Shown piece by piece: positions 9,328 through 19,191 of a stretch of DNA of 64,000 bases. Numbering within the stretch: the first letter of the stretch is position 1; each line of letters opens with the position of its first letter. This stretch comes from Phymatolithon calcareum (lineage: Eukaryota > Rhodophyta > Florideophyceae > Hapalidiales), in NCBI GenBank assembly GCA_977006965.1, contig OZ345372.1, positions 186,001 through 250,000 of the forward strand, in the 5' to 3' direction. The notes below the pieces were generated by a model, which worked only from the letters and a program-made list of their open reading frames with translations, did not search any database and was not told where the DNA came from. A program made the position numbers and the translations under genes.

Positions 9328-11588
9328 CAATTTGTGTTTCTTGTTACAGATATAAATGGCGCTCTTTAAATTTGCTTCTCAGCTATCTCAATTTTCAACA
9401 GATTTAATCCTATAGTGTGGATATGTTTCTTCTGCAACAGTTGTTATGGGTTTCGTCGAGCACAGCTGTAGCGCCAGGCTCACAAGAACCCGACGCTACT
9501 CTGCTCAGAGAAGACCGGAGGAGAGAAAAAGTGCGGGAGAGACAAAAAGAATGAATGACTGAAGTGAAGAAAGAAAAGAGAAAGAAGAGAAAACAAGAAA
9601 CGAATAGGAGGAAAAGGGGAGTGGTAGAAATAGGCGTCCTGATGACGCGTGAGATGAATGATGAGAAAAGGAAAAAGAAGAAAGGGTGTAAAGCGTTGAG
9701 CGATTCGGCAACGCTGGATGATGGCGACCTTGGATGGGCCGTCAACTTCAGATAGTGTACCGGAACGGAACAACACAGGTGTTCGGCGCGTTGAGAGAAG
9801 CGAATCCACACTGGCTTGTGCGGCGAAGTGCTTTCAGCACGAGAACAGACGGGCAGAATCGACGTCGTCTGTTGAGGCGGCGACCTTGGAAGGGCCGTCG
9901 ATCTTGAGGCGAACGCACGAAAAGAAAAGGGACGGATCTGTCGCTAGGTTCTCGCCGTACCGGCTTGCACGGAAGGAGAAGCGATCAGAAAGGGGTGGAA
10001 AGTCTCCGACTCCGTGTGGTCGAGGGGAATTCACAGGCTTGATGCGTGTAGGATCCAAGCACTCGAGCCGAAATCCAGAAACCTCCACCTTCCTTTACTA
10101 AGAGGAAGGGACAAACTATCTTATATACTGCTAGCAAAGCGAAAAACAAAAGTTCTACATGCGCATGGGACACGTTGCACGTGTGGCCCAGCGGATCACC
10201 TAGACAAGGAAATTAGAGTCGCGTGCCTCTGATTCGGCGTTCCATGTGGATCGCGATCAGAGTTCGTGGCGTACAGTCGCGAGAAACAAAAGCGCTTACT
10301 GCATTCCTTACAGACTCCGCCTTGCTGTCGAGTCCGGGAATGGGGCAGCAACGGGAAAAGAAATGCAGTGGGCGCGACATCTGGAAACGGCATTCTCAAA
10401 CATGACCGTGATTGGGGTCGCGCTTACTTCAGGTGATCTCCCACTCGGACATTCCAAATCCCGATACATAGGTGTTGTACTTCTCGAGAGCAAAGGGTAT
10501 CGCAAAATATTTCCGACTCTGGTCTCATTCTAACGACCCTCCTTCCCGGACGTAAAAGATTCCGAATGTCCAGAGGCCAGGGTAGTTTCTCACTTGCTAA
10601 CCTTCGCTGCATTAAGGATTTGTCCCGACTTGGACTGATGCTTTTCGACTTCTCTTAATTCTCTTTTTACCTTTCATTATTTCAAACGTTTTATTTCTAA
10701 GACTTCCATTCTGTGATTTGAGACCAATCTCGATCCTCTGCTCATCCTCGCTGATAGCAGCTTGAATTTCTCTCGTCCAAGGAGTGAGAGAGTCTACTGA
10801 AGAGAGCAGTCAAAAGAGAAAATACACCCAGGGAATCATTTAGAAGGACTGCGATTGTACTTGAGAGGTGTGGTACCAAAATGTTGCATGGAATTTTCGC
10901 AAGAAGTCGATACCTTTATGTCCCAGGAGATGCCTGAATATATTCCCCCATTGGAAACAATACACGACGTACGTTCTTGAAAAATTAAATACATTTAAAC
11001 TCCTAGTGCCTGCCATGAATAACGCTATCCGCAACATTGCGCTGTGCAAGACAGTGTTGTGACTCAGCATGAACGGATACAACACGTGTGGGATACGTAA
11101 ACATTGGCACTGAAGGTGCAGAGTGGGCGTGTCAGCGCACAGTAAATGCTGGAAAGACCTGAGTGTTGGCACATGGCAGAGTTACTGGATAAAATTGGGC
11201 ACATGTAACAAGCGGGTGGGAACGCTAATATCGGGTCTATAAGTCTCCCGATTTGATCAGTGTCGAATTCAACAAAAGTGCCACAGTAAAGTAGACGGAA
11301 GGTGTACTCATTCTTGGCCGTCTGGGAAAGTGAATGGCCTTCATTTATTTTGTCAACTTGCTGAGCCGGGTCTGTTTTCATCCGTGCCTTCCTTGCAATT
11401 CGAGTCATTACAGCGCAAAGGCTCCATTCCCTTGATGTGAAACATGAAGCAATGAGCATGACAACCGCGAACGAAGCGAACAACATTGATATCTCTGCAG
11501 CACTTCCAAGATACCATTTCAGCACCCCAACTGAATACACCGTATAGCACTACTGTACTATGTCCTTGCTACAGAACGCAAGCGCGCA
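9328..11588. other. intergenic; polypurine tract and unsupported frames
   Basis: Plus-strand sequence at about 9520-9690 is almost pure A/G (GGAGGAAAAGGGGAG and similar), which makes misleading Lys/Arg- and Phe/Ser-rich frames. A phrase GGCGACCTTGGA-x-GGGCCGTC occurs twice (9723 and 9887), hinting at an old 160-bp duplication. A minus frame at 11,064-11,540 begins with a possible membrane helix (ISMLFASFAVVMLIASCF) but nothing supports it further. Confidence 0.35.
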
Positions 11589-12598
11589 TCAGGGGTGGAT
11601 ACCCGCTTTGACTAATCGGAGTTCATACACATCGCTTCTCCGCTGCGTGGAAACCGGAATTGAAGCCCGCACCTGGGCCACCTTCTCAAGATCAATAGTC
11701 GAGTACACAACACCCGGCTTTTCATCCGTTTTATTTTCGATGCTCCCCCATGGGTCGACAATAGTAGAGTGCCCCCAAGCAGTGTACCCCGTCCCAGACT
11801 TGTCGCGAGACGGCGAGCATGCAGCGACATAGACCTGATTATCCAAGGCGCGCGTGCGCAGCAGAAGTTCCCAGTGCGCCGGGCCCGTGGTCATGTTGAA
11901 GGCCCCGGGGAAAATGAGAACGTGTGCGCCTGAATCTCGGGCCAGCATTGACAGCTCCGGGAAGCGAAGGTCGTAGCATATGCCGACGCCGACGATGACG
12001 TAACGTTCACAAACTCCGCTCAGAGAGAATGTAGTGATGCTGTTGCCAGCAGAGATCGAATCGGACTCGCGAAACTGGATGCCACCCGGTACGTTGACGT
12101 CGAAGAGGTGCACCTTGCGGTGCTTGCAATCACATTCCCGGTCCCGTCGACGGTGACCGAGGTATTGTAAACCTTTTGATCAGCCGTCACTTCCGGTATC
12201 GATCCGCCCACTATGACCATGCCTGAATCTCGCGCTGCTTCACGCAGCATTTGAACGGACGGCGAAGCTGTAGGCGCCGTGAAAGGGTGTCCAACCTCTG
12301 GAAGGCGCTCTGCATACGCCGGAAAGCACGCTGTGTCGTACGGGCTGTTGAAACATTCTGGCAGTACTGCGATCTTCGTGCCGTTACCTGCGGCTTCGCG
12401 CAAGTAAGCAGACGCGATGGCCAGGTTGTCCTCTTTCGACATTGTAACCGGGATCTGACATAGCGCTACCTTGAAGGAGTATCTCATGTCTGGAATTCTT
12501 GATGTATGCACCATCTTTATGGCGCGAGAATGGAAGAGTCGAGAGGTGCGCCAAAGGGATGGGAGTACGTGGGCAGCAAATGCACATGCCGCGCCCAT
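11589..12598 (-). pseudogene. NIT2: nitrilase-family omega-amidase (NIT2-like), broken by a one-base deletion
   Basis: Two overlapping minus frames together give a complete carbon-nitrogen hydrolase. Frame 1 (from 12,598) has an N-terminal extension rich in R, S and A (SLWRTSRLFHSRA) that could target mitochondria, then FKVALCQIPVTMSKEDNLA and the catalytic glutamate in VLPECFNSPY. Frame 2 has the catalytic lysine in KHRKVHLFD and the nucleophile cysteine in GVGICYDLRFPELS, ending at 11,589. All three members of the E-K-C triad are present. The break is at about 12,124, where one base is missing just before KHRK. Omega-amidase hydrolyses alpha-ketoglutaramate and alpha-ketosuccinamate. With one base restored the gene would be full length, so sequence error and recent loss are both possible. 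Confidence 0.85.
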
Positions 12599-12875
12599 CG
12601 CGCATGATTCATTCCGGAATCCCGTTGGTGCGAATTCAGGTCAAGCAAAGGATCTCAGTCAGATTGAAAGGCTCTGAAATTGAATAATTGATGTCCTTGA
12701 TGATTCGAAATGATGTCGAGATATGACAATATGTCGATTCCGACATTGATAGTATCCATCTCAGCCTCGCCAAAGAGCTTCTGCCTGCCTGCCTGCCTGC
12801 CTGCCGAGAAAACTCTTCTGGCGGCAAAGCTCGACGGTTCCGTTCCGATCGTCGCCCAATGCGCCTCAATTCGTA
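12599..12875. other. intergenic with a short CTGC microsatellite
   Basis: Six CTGC units lie at 12,781-12,805. No gene is recognised. Confidence 0.6.
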
Positions 12876-13320
12876 ATGGAGCAGTGCGTGCTTTTCGCCC
12901 CTGCACCTGTGATGCCTCCGCCCCAGTTTTTTGGCGCCTCAGTTCGCCGCCTCCGCCACGTGCGATGGCAGCAGTTGCGCGCGGCGACCGGCTCGCGTGT
13001 CACGATAACGGCGTTAACTCCGCGCACGCCCGACCCCAAAAAGGCGAAGAAAAAAGGGTCGAAAAAAGGAGCTGGAGCAGTGGCAGAAGATGATCGACCG
13101 CGACCTTAACGCCGACCGCCGCGGAATTGGCTTGTGGCCAGTTGGCTCCTCCGTGCGCACTGACCTCGAGAAACGTGCGCATGCCGCGCGGACAAGGCGG
13201 TGGAGTGGGAGTGAAAAAGGGATACGGTGGGACTATTCCGAAGTGAAATTCGACGGTGAGCCCGAATCTGGACTCAGAATGGGACGTGCAGTAAGAGATC
13301 ATGGTGTATACAACAAATAA
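12876..13320 (+). CDS. small hypothetical basic protein, frame changes at an A-run
   Basis: A frame from 12,876 (MEQCVLFAPAPVMPPPQFFG) runs into a lysine-rich stretch (PKKAKKKGSKKG) and stops at 13,109. From about 13,065 another frame continues as ELEQWQKMIDRDLNADRRG, then IGLWPVGSSVRTDLEKRAHA, to 13,320. The change of frame coincides with an A-rich run, so the two may be one gene of about 145 residues with an indel. I do not recognise the family; it is basic and Arg-rich with no membrane segment. Confidence 0.3.
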
Positions 13321-13327
13321 AGTGTCG

Positions 13328-14044
13328 TCAAGGTCGTCTATGATTCCACAATCCATGCACAAAGACGGCAGACGAAATGTACATGGCGAAGATAAGCTCT
13401 GAACAGGTTGTTAAGGGTGGAGAAGATGTTGGGAGAGTATGTGGACTGGTCTGAGTCGATTTGAGAGAGTTTGAAATTTTGGTCAAGGTAGTCACCTCGC
13501 TGGCGAAGAAGACGCGGGACACCGATATGACGGGGATGACGTTGTAACATGTTTTAGAGGTTGGGGAAGGTGTTGGGAGAGTATGTGGACTGGTCTGAGT
13601 CGATTTGAGAGCGTTTGAAATTTTGGTCAAGGTAGTCACCTCGCTGGCGAAGAAGACGCGGGACACCGACATGACGGAGATGAGTTCAAAAGACGTTCTT
13701 GATGTTGGGGAAGGTGTTGGGAGAGTATGTGGACTGGTCTGAGTCGATTTGAGAGCGTTTGAAATTTTGGTCAAGGTAGTCTCCCTCTCGGGAGGGAGGA
13801 CGCGGGACACAAACATGACGATGATGACCGGAAAACATGTGGAGTAGGATGGTAAAGATGATGGGACAGTGGTTATGGCGTTTGGTTGCCATTGAGAGAC
13901 GCTGAGGAGGTTTGTTACTTCTGGGTCCGCGCACAGAGGCCATTTGGAGGGGGTGCCCTGTAGAGGCCAAAAACGCGGACCCAGAAGTAACAGTTTTAAA
14001 TGGTCAAAATAGGATTTTGTCGATTGTTTGAGTAAGTGGCACAT
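13328..14044 (-). CDS. open frame made largely of 48-residue repeats (doubtful protein)
   Basis: A 238-codon minus frame spans three 144-bp tandem repeats. Because 144 is a multiple of three, each repeat encodes the same 48-residue unit (TTLTKISNALKSTQTSPHTL then PTPSPTS). The first and last parts of the frame overlap a hairpin element and non-repetitive DNA. Low hydrophobicity, high Ser/Thr/Pro and no motif make a real protein uncertain; the frame may be open simply because the repeat unit lacks stops in this phase. Confidence 0.25.
   Translation of the reverse strand: MCHLLKQSTKSYFDHLKLLLLGPRFWPLQGTPSKWPLCADPEVTNLLSVSQWQPNAITTVPSSLPSYSTCFPVIIVMFVSRVLPPERETTLTKISNALKSTQTSPHTLPTPSPTSRTSFELISVMSVSRVFFASEVTTLTKISNALKSTQTSPHTLPTPSPTSKTCYNVIPVISVSRVFFASEVTTLTKISNSLKSTQTSPHTLPTSSPPLTTCSELIFAMYISSAVFVHGLWNHRRP
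13402..13830. repeat. 144-bp tandem repeat, three copies
   Basis: The marker GTGGACTGGTCTGAGTCG recurs at 13,441, 13,585 and 13,729, exactly 144 bp apart. Units share the stretches TTTGAAATTTTGGTCAAGGT and GACGCGGGACAC. Unit 3 has diverged in its second half, where CTCCCTCTCGGGAGGGAGG replaces CACCTCGCTGGCGAAGAAG. Confidence 0.9.
13914..13990. mobile_element. 77-bp hairpin element with perfect 18-bp inverted ends
   Basis: GTTACTTCTGGGTCCGCG at 13,914-13,931 is the exact reverse complement of CGCGGACCCAGAAGTAAC at 13,973-13,990. A third, shorter version of the end (TGGACCCAGAAGTCACG) occurs at 14,046. It looks like a miniature foldback element or a solo end of a larger transposon. Confidence 0.75.
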
Positions 14045-15160
14045 TTGGACCCAGAAGTCACGAAAGAATATACCTAGGCCAGTCGAGCCACCCGCAACAG
14101 GTATATACGTAGATCAACCCGTCCGGCAACCCTAAACTATTTCCGCCACATGTCAAGTCGTCCGCGAACCCGAAATCGTCCTCCACACGTGGTAAACCGT
14201 CGCTCATCACATCCAACATAGGCATTTTACACGTATCACGTCTTGACAGTCACACACGTGTCATTCGTCCAGTTTCTATTCTTGGACAAGTCTCTCGTAT
14301 GCACACGTGGCAATTTCACCCCGTCACAACATTTTCCAAACTTCACTACATATAAATACACTCTAAACTGTTCATACAATCTCCATCTTCACGGCCCGCT
14401 TCGAAACCCATTGCACACGTATTCCCTCTTCCCACTTACACCATGTCCACCACCTTCCAGCACCTGCTCTATCCGCTTGCACAACCCTACAACACCACAC
14501 CACACCTACAGTCCACTTTCCCGGGGGGAGTGTGAGGGGGGCGGAGCCCCCCTCACGAAGACTAAGGCGAAGCCTTGGTCCACCCTCCATCCGCAAAATT
14601 TTCCTCATTTTTAAAAACTTACCCTCATACTCCTTCTACGCCCTCTCCCACCCCTCTCCAACTACTCCGCCCACTCTCACAGCAACTTTTTATTTTTCCC
14701 GAATCCCTCTCCAATTTCACCCGAAACCGCTCCACCCGTTCTGTGCCCTTCATTTCAACATACTGCAACTTTACCGCCATCCTCACATTCTCCACATAAT
14801 ATTCAGTCAGCATAACGTATCATGATTCTAATGACACGATTATCGCCATGCATTACACCTGTACCGAGCAGCACAATTGAGACATCAATTGTGACTTCGC
14901 GCCGCTGTCCGACGTAAAATTGTCACGAGAGTTCGATTCTGTCATCAGATTTCGGCATTTGCGTCGTGAACATGCTCTAATCAATGCACTACCCATTCAT
15001 CTCGGCAGGCCAATGGTAAAGCGCCAAGTGTCTTCAAAAGCAATGACCCAACCCTGTGTCCTAACCCAACCGTATTCCTAACCCTATTCCCTATCCAAAT
15101 TCCGCCTTTTCGTAATTGGAGCAGGTCATTCCCTATGCCGCATGGATTCCAGCACACTAA
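14045..15160. other. intergenic, pyrimidine-rich, with two GC-rich hairpins
   Basis: Plus-strand sequence from about 14,240 to 14,800 is C/T-rich and yields unsupported Pro/Ser-rich frames. No gene is recognised. Two adjacent hairpins are listed separately. Confidence 0.4.
14532..14580. repeat. two adjacent GC-rich hairpins
   Basis: 14,532-14,556 pairs GTGAGGGGGGC with GCCCCCCTCAC around a GGA loop. 14,560-14,580 pairs GACTAAGGC with GCCTTGGTC (one mismatch) around a GAA loop. The two stems are three bases apart. Confidence 0.85.
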
Positions 15161-15163
15161 CTT

Positions 15164-15527
15164 CCCGTTCGCGCACAGTTACGCACATGGTACCCCTGCA
15201 ATGTGCTCACGGAGTCAAAGAGATCGGTACCAAGCGCGTAATTGTGCGTTAACCGGAACATGGTGCGCCAGAAGTCGGGCATTGTGCCCAAAAATATATA
15301 TATAATAAGATTTCAGATTTAGGCGCAACAAATTGGAGTTTAATTTTTACTGCTCTTAATCAATCATAAACTTAGAATCCTGTTTTGTAATAATATTTGA
15401 GCACAATCCCGGTGGTCTAGCGCACCATGTTCCCGTTCGCGCACACTTTCGGTCTTGGTACCGTTAGAAAGCTCGCAGAGAGAGCTTTCGAACTGTACCA
15501 GGCGCGTAAGTGTGCGCGGAAGGGAAA
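15164..15527. mobile_element. double-foldback MITE, family B
   Basis: The left part (15,164-15,288) and right part (15,398-15,527) are inverted copies of about 125 bp, sharing GGAACATGGTGCGC near the centre and TTCCCGTTCGCGCACA-like ends. Each arm is itself palindromic: CGCGCACAGTTACGCACATG pairs with the nearby GCGCGTAATTGTGCG. The spacer contains an (AT)n run at 15,296-15,305. No coding capacity and no clear target duplication. Confidence 0.75.
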
Positions 15528-15689
15528 AAAAGCGCCACCTGGGGCCGACCGGCGAAAAATTATCTAAAAAGTAGGCTCGAGTGCTGGGAGACTTGGATGC
15601 AAGTGGAATTTAATGATAACCTGCAAATCTGAAAAACCCATAAACTAGGCCAATTAAGAGGGTATCGCACAGAAGCAAAAATGGCAGGT

Positions 15690-15869
15690 GGCTCACCTGG
15701 CTCCACGAAAAATATGTAAATTTCAACTTTGGCTCACCTGGCGCCGACATCTACATGCGAAAATGAGGTCATTTTCGAAGGGTCTCTCACAAGGCCCAAA
15801 TTGTGGAGCCAGCTGAGCCACTCCACCTTTATTTCAATTAAAATTTGAACGATGGAGCCAGGTGAGCCA
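15690..15869. repeat. two pairs of inverted GGCTCACCTGG motifs
   Basis: GGCTCACCTGGCTCCA at 15,690 and GGCTCACCTGGCGCC at 15,731 face TGGAGCCAGCTGAGCCA at 15,804 and TGGAGCCAGGTGAGCCA at 15,853. The sequence would fold into a long imperfect hairpin. It lies at the left edge of the copia element and could be a foldback element or part of its terminus. Confidence 0.7.
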
Positions 15870-15992
15870 GCGGAAACTATATAGGGATCAAAATATCCTC
15901 GAAATTCCGCCCAGTGTTCTCTATCTGTCTCCTCACCGTTTGATTCTTCCTATCTATACTTCTGGACACAAAAAAACTCTCTTCGAACCTAC

Positions 15993-18900
15993 TTGCACCT
16001 TGTACCGTCCCAATCCAAGGCGTTTATGTCTTTCTTTTTCGCCACCAAAGCATTGTATTCCTCTTCTCTTCTTGACAAGGAAGCTCCATTTCTCTCTTCT
16101 GCTTCCTCATCCTACCCGAAAATTTCCGATTCCAAACTCGCACGCAATTTCGCAACAAAGCTCCACATGGTCACACATCTCACGGTCCGGGACATGCGTG
16201 AGATATGTAAGAGAGCTGGCATTCATACTCCTGTCTTGCAAGAGGCACTTGAGTGGGCTTATACGAAGTTTAATAGCCGCTGGCAGACCGGAGGTCCACT
16301 AAATGCGAAGAAAGTATCCTTGAGCAAGATACTTGATACCTTCAATGGCACCTTCAGCTTGACTTCATGTACGTCCAAGAACTTGAGAACCTTCCTATCC
16401 TTCTTATGAAGGACGTTACAACTTGTTTTTCTGCTACAGTCCTCATGGCTTCACGTGATATAGACGACGTTTCCAGAATGGTTACCACGCACTGGTTCAA
16501 TGAGTATGGTCCACCTAGAACCATTTCCGGTGATCTAGAGTTTAATAATGAAGATATTAGGTCTCTGTGCATCTTGAACCATTGCTTATTTGATCCGAGA
16601 CCTGCACAACGGCACATCAAGATTAGTTCCGTCGAGTCCGGTAACGCTGCGATCTGACTGTTCGTACAGCGTTTGATCAAAGACGAGTAGCATCTTCGCA
16701 GCGTGCGAGAAATATACAAGTCAGACTACGAAATCCTTTCCAGGGCCACTTTCTTCACGAATGTCATACATGGGGGAAATATTCTGAGCAGCTTCGAGCT
16801 TCCAAGAGGATATACTCCTTCCCTGTGTGGTCTGCCAAAGGGTGCACTTACCGACAAGATAGTCTCATCGCATCACGAACAGGTTGTACGAAGAGCTCTT
16901 CGGTTGCTCTTGACGACCAACGACGTTCATCCGGTCGGCCAACACATGCTTCCTCCGAAAACTCCGGTTTACCATTTCAGGAAAGAAAAAAACTCGGAAA
17001 ATGGCATCTAGGATTCGTCTTCAAGGCAGAGAAGTATTTCGGTCTCATCTGCAATAACTCCAAGCTCAGAGGTCGACCACTTCAAGTGGCATATGATGAC
17101 ATTCGTCTGGCCCCATGCTCCTCACTGCTCCACGAGCTCGATGTTCTTGAGCTCGGGAAGGTCACTTTTGTTGGCTCCGATGGATATGCAGCTCTTTCAT
17201 CACCACTAACTCCAGGCCTGAAGACAGAATTAGATATTCTGACCACTCTTCTGTTCAAGATGAGCATATTCTCTGGTGCAGGCATCCTTTTTCATGCGCT
17301 CTTCTCAGTTCCACTCCCTCAACCAAGAAGACGGTGAATTTGTCTTCCATGGATATCGGCACTCCATCCATCGCTTTTGATCAGTCCAAAGATAATGGAG
17401 AAACTACATCAAAGAGTTCTGATGAAATTCCTTTTTCTTTGGAATCCTCAGAACAGCGAATACTAAAACAAATAAGGGAAATCATAGGACTCTCTACTGT
17501 CTCGGAAACAAAACTGGAGTTTGCCTCGAATTCGCTTCTCGATAAGACAATTGCAAGAGAAAAGGGCAATTCCGTTGAAAAAAGAGCCTATATCCCTCTG
17601 AGTATTCGAAACGTATCACGAGGGTCCAATATAATTAGCTCCCATCACTTTTTTGACTTCAAACATGATGTTGTCCAAAAAAAGTTGAAATTAAAATGCA
17701 GACTTGTTCCACACGGAAATCGCGCCAGAGATAAGGAACAACTGGGCAAAGATTCATCGATCGCACAGTTCTCCGTTATCCGAATACTACTTTCCCTTAC
17801 CGCTCTTTTGCATTTCAGATTGGCTACCATCGATATTTCTGGAGCTTACCTACAAGCAGGAATGCTTCAGCGCGACATCTACCTGCTCCCACCAAGAAGT
17901 TCGTCAGACAACATTGATGAATTCTGGAAGCTCATCAAACCTGCGTATGGTCTTGTTGAGTCAGGACGCCTCTGGCAGCTCTCCGTAGAAGAATGGCTCT
18001 CCGAGTATGAATTGCAAACCATTCCAGGTGTTCCGCAGCTGTTTGTCCAAAGACGTAACAATTCTAATGTTATCCTGCTCATTGCAAAGGTAGTTGACGA
18101 TCTACTCCTCACCGGAAGTCCAGACGAGATTCAGAGATTCAAAGACGATATATCAAAACGGTTTATAAATGTCCACTTCGTCACCGAGCACAAAATTATT
18201 ATTCAACAGGCTTCTGATTGAACAGTTTGAAGACTACAGTGTTTGCGTCTCAATGGTCTAGTTCATGAGTACAATTTCTTCACTGGATATTACGGGCCCA
18301 CGCAGAAAGCAGCACGAAGGTGTATGCACCCCAGGTGCGCTAACTTCTTTCCAGAGCCTGACGGGGAAGCTTAACTACATTGGTCATGGCATTCTGCAGT
18401 AAGCCTCACTTGCAGCCATCAAATCCCAGCAGAATGTTGGAAACCTTCCAGTTAAACACCTGAAGGAAGCCAACTCTGCTTTCCACCAAGTTCATCAGCT
18501 TTCGCCGACCTTCCTCTGTCAGTCCCTACCATCGCTGCTAACCGACTACGCCACTCTAGAGTCGGTTTTAATCCTTTCCTTCTCAGATGCGAGTACAGGA
18601 GCATCCTCTTATGGCCGAACGGGATTCCTAACGGGACATTACATTCCACACAAAGACAGCTCTGTATATCACATCTTCGATTGGCATATCTGCAAATAGT
18701 CCCGGATATATTTTTCGTCCGTTGGTGCCGAAATACCCGTCGCTGCAGAGTCTGCAGACCGCTCGCTTCTTTTAGTCGAATCCTGTCCATCATCCTTTAT
18801 CCGCGGAGCCCAATTCCATTGGTTCTCACCGTCGATTCGTTCGGTCTACATTCCACTCTCACTACGTTGCATGAGGGTCGTGATTATCGTCTTCGTCCGA

Positions 18901-19130
18901 CTGAATCTCGTCTTCGTGATTCTTTTGAATCTGGAGATATTTCTGTTATGCAGTGCATCCCAGAATCCCAGAACCTAGCAGATGCGCTAACCAAAGTCCA
19001 TCCTGTTACTATCAAAACGTTAAAAAACTCAATGATGTCGGGAGTCCTCCCACACATGACTTTGTCAAAGGCACATAGAACACTTTGTTGCAACACGATC
19101 TCTAGCTTAGATCTAAAGTAATCTAGGTTT
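15993..19130 (+). mobile_element. degenerate Ty1/copia retrotransposon (pol remnant)
   Basis: Domains appear in copia order across several frames. Integrase: near 16,340-16,560, FMYVQELENLPILLMKDV and WFNEYGPPRTISGDLEFNN, with the D and D-x-E-F positions. An intervening region to 17,330. RVT_2-type reverse transcriptase at 17,640-18,220 with RLATIDISGAYLQAGMLQRD and the catalytic KVVDDLLLTG. RNase H remnants at 18,590-19,120, including FSDASTGASSYG in one frame and ISVMQCIPESQNLADALTKV in another. Stops and frameshifts are spread throughout. No LTR pair, gag or protease could be identified. An old, immobile copy. Confidence 0.85.
17334..18221 (+). pseudogene. copia reverse transcriptase domain (longest surviving frame)
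   Basis: 295 codons. The RT block begins around residue 110 (KCRLVPHGNRARDKEQLGKD) and keeps the motif A aspartate (TIDISGAYLQ) and the motif C pair in VVDDLLLTGSP, where the usual Y/F-V-D-D tyrosine is replaced by V. The frame ends early, before the connection to RNase H. It is part of the copia element and not a host gene. Confidence 0.75.
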
Positions 19131-19191
19131 CAATTTAGTAAGCTACCCATATTCACGATTCTCCTTGGCACAACTATGCCATGCTTGCATC

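Noticed and set aside
9410-9811. Phe/Ser-rich and Lys/Arg-rich frames
   Set aside because: Produced by a polypurine/polypyrimidine tract; no motif.
15045-15105. Telomere-like CCTAACCC phrases
   Set aside because: Only loose, non-periodic matches (CCCAACCCT, CCTAACCCA, CCTAACCCT); no tandem array.
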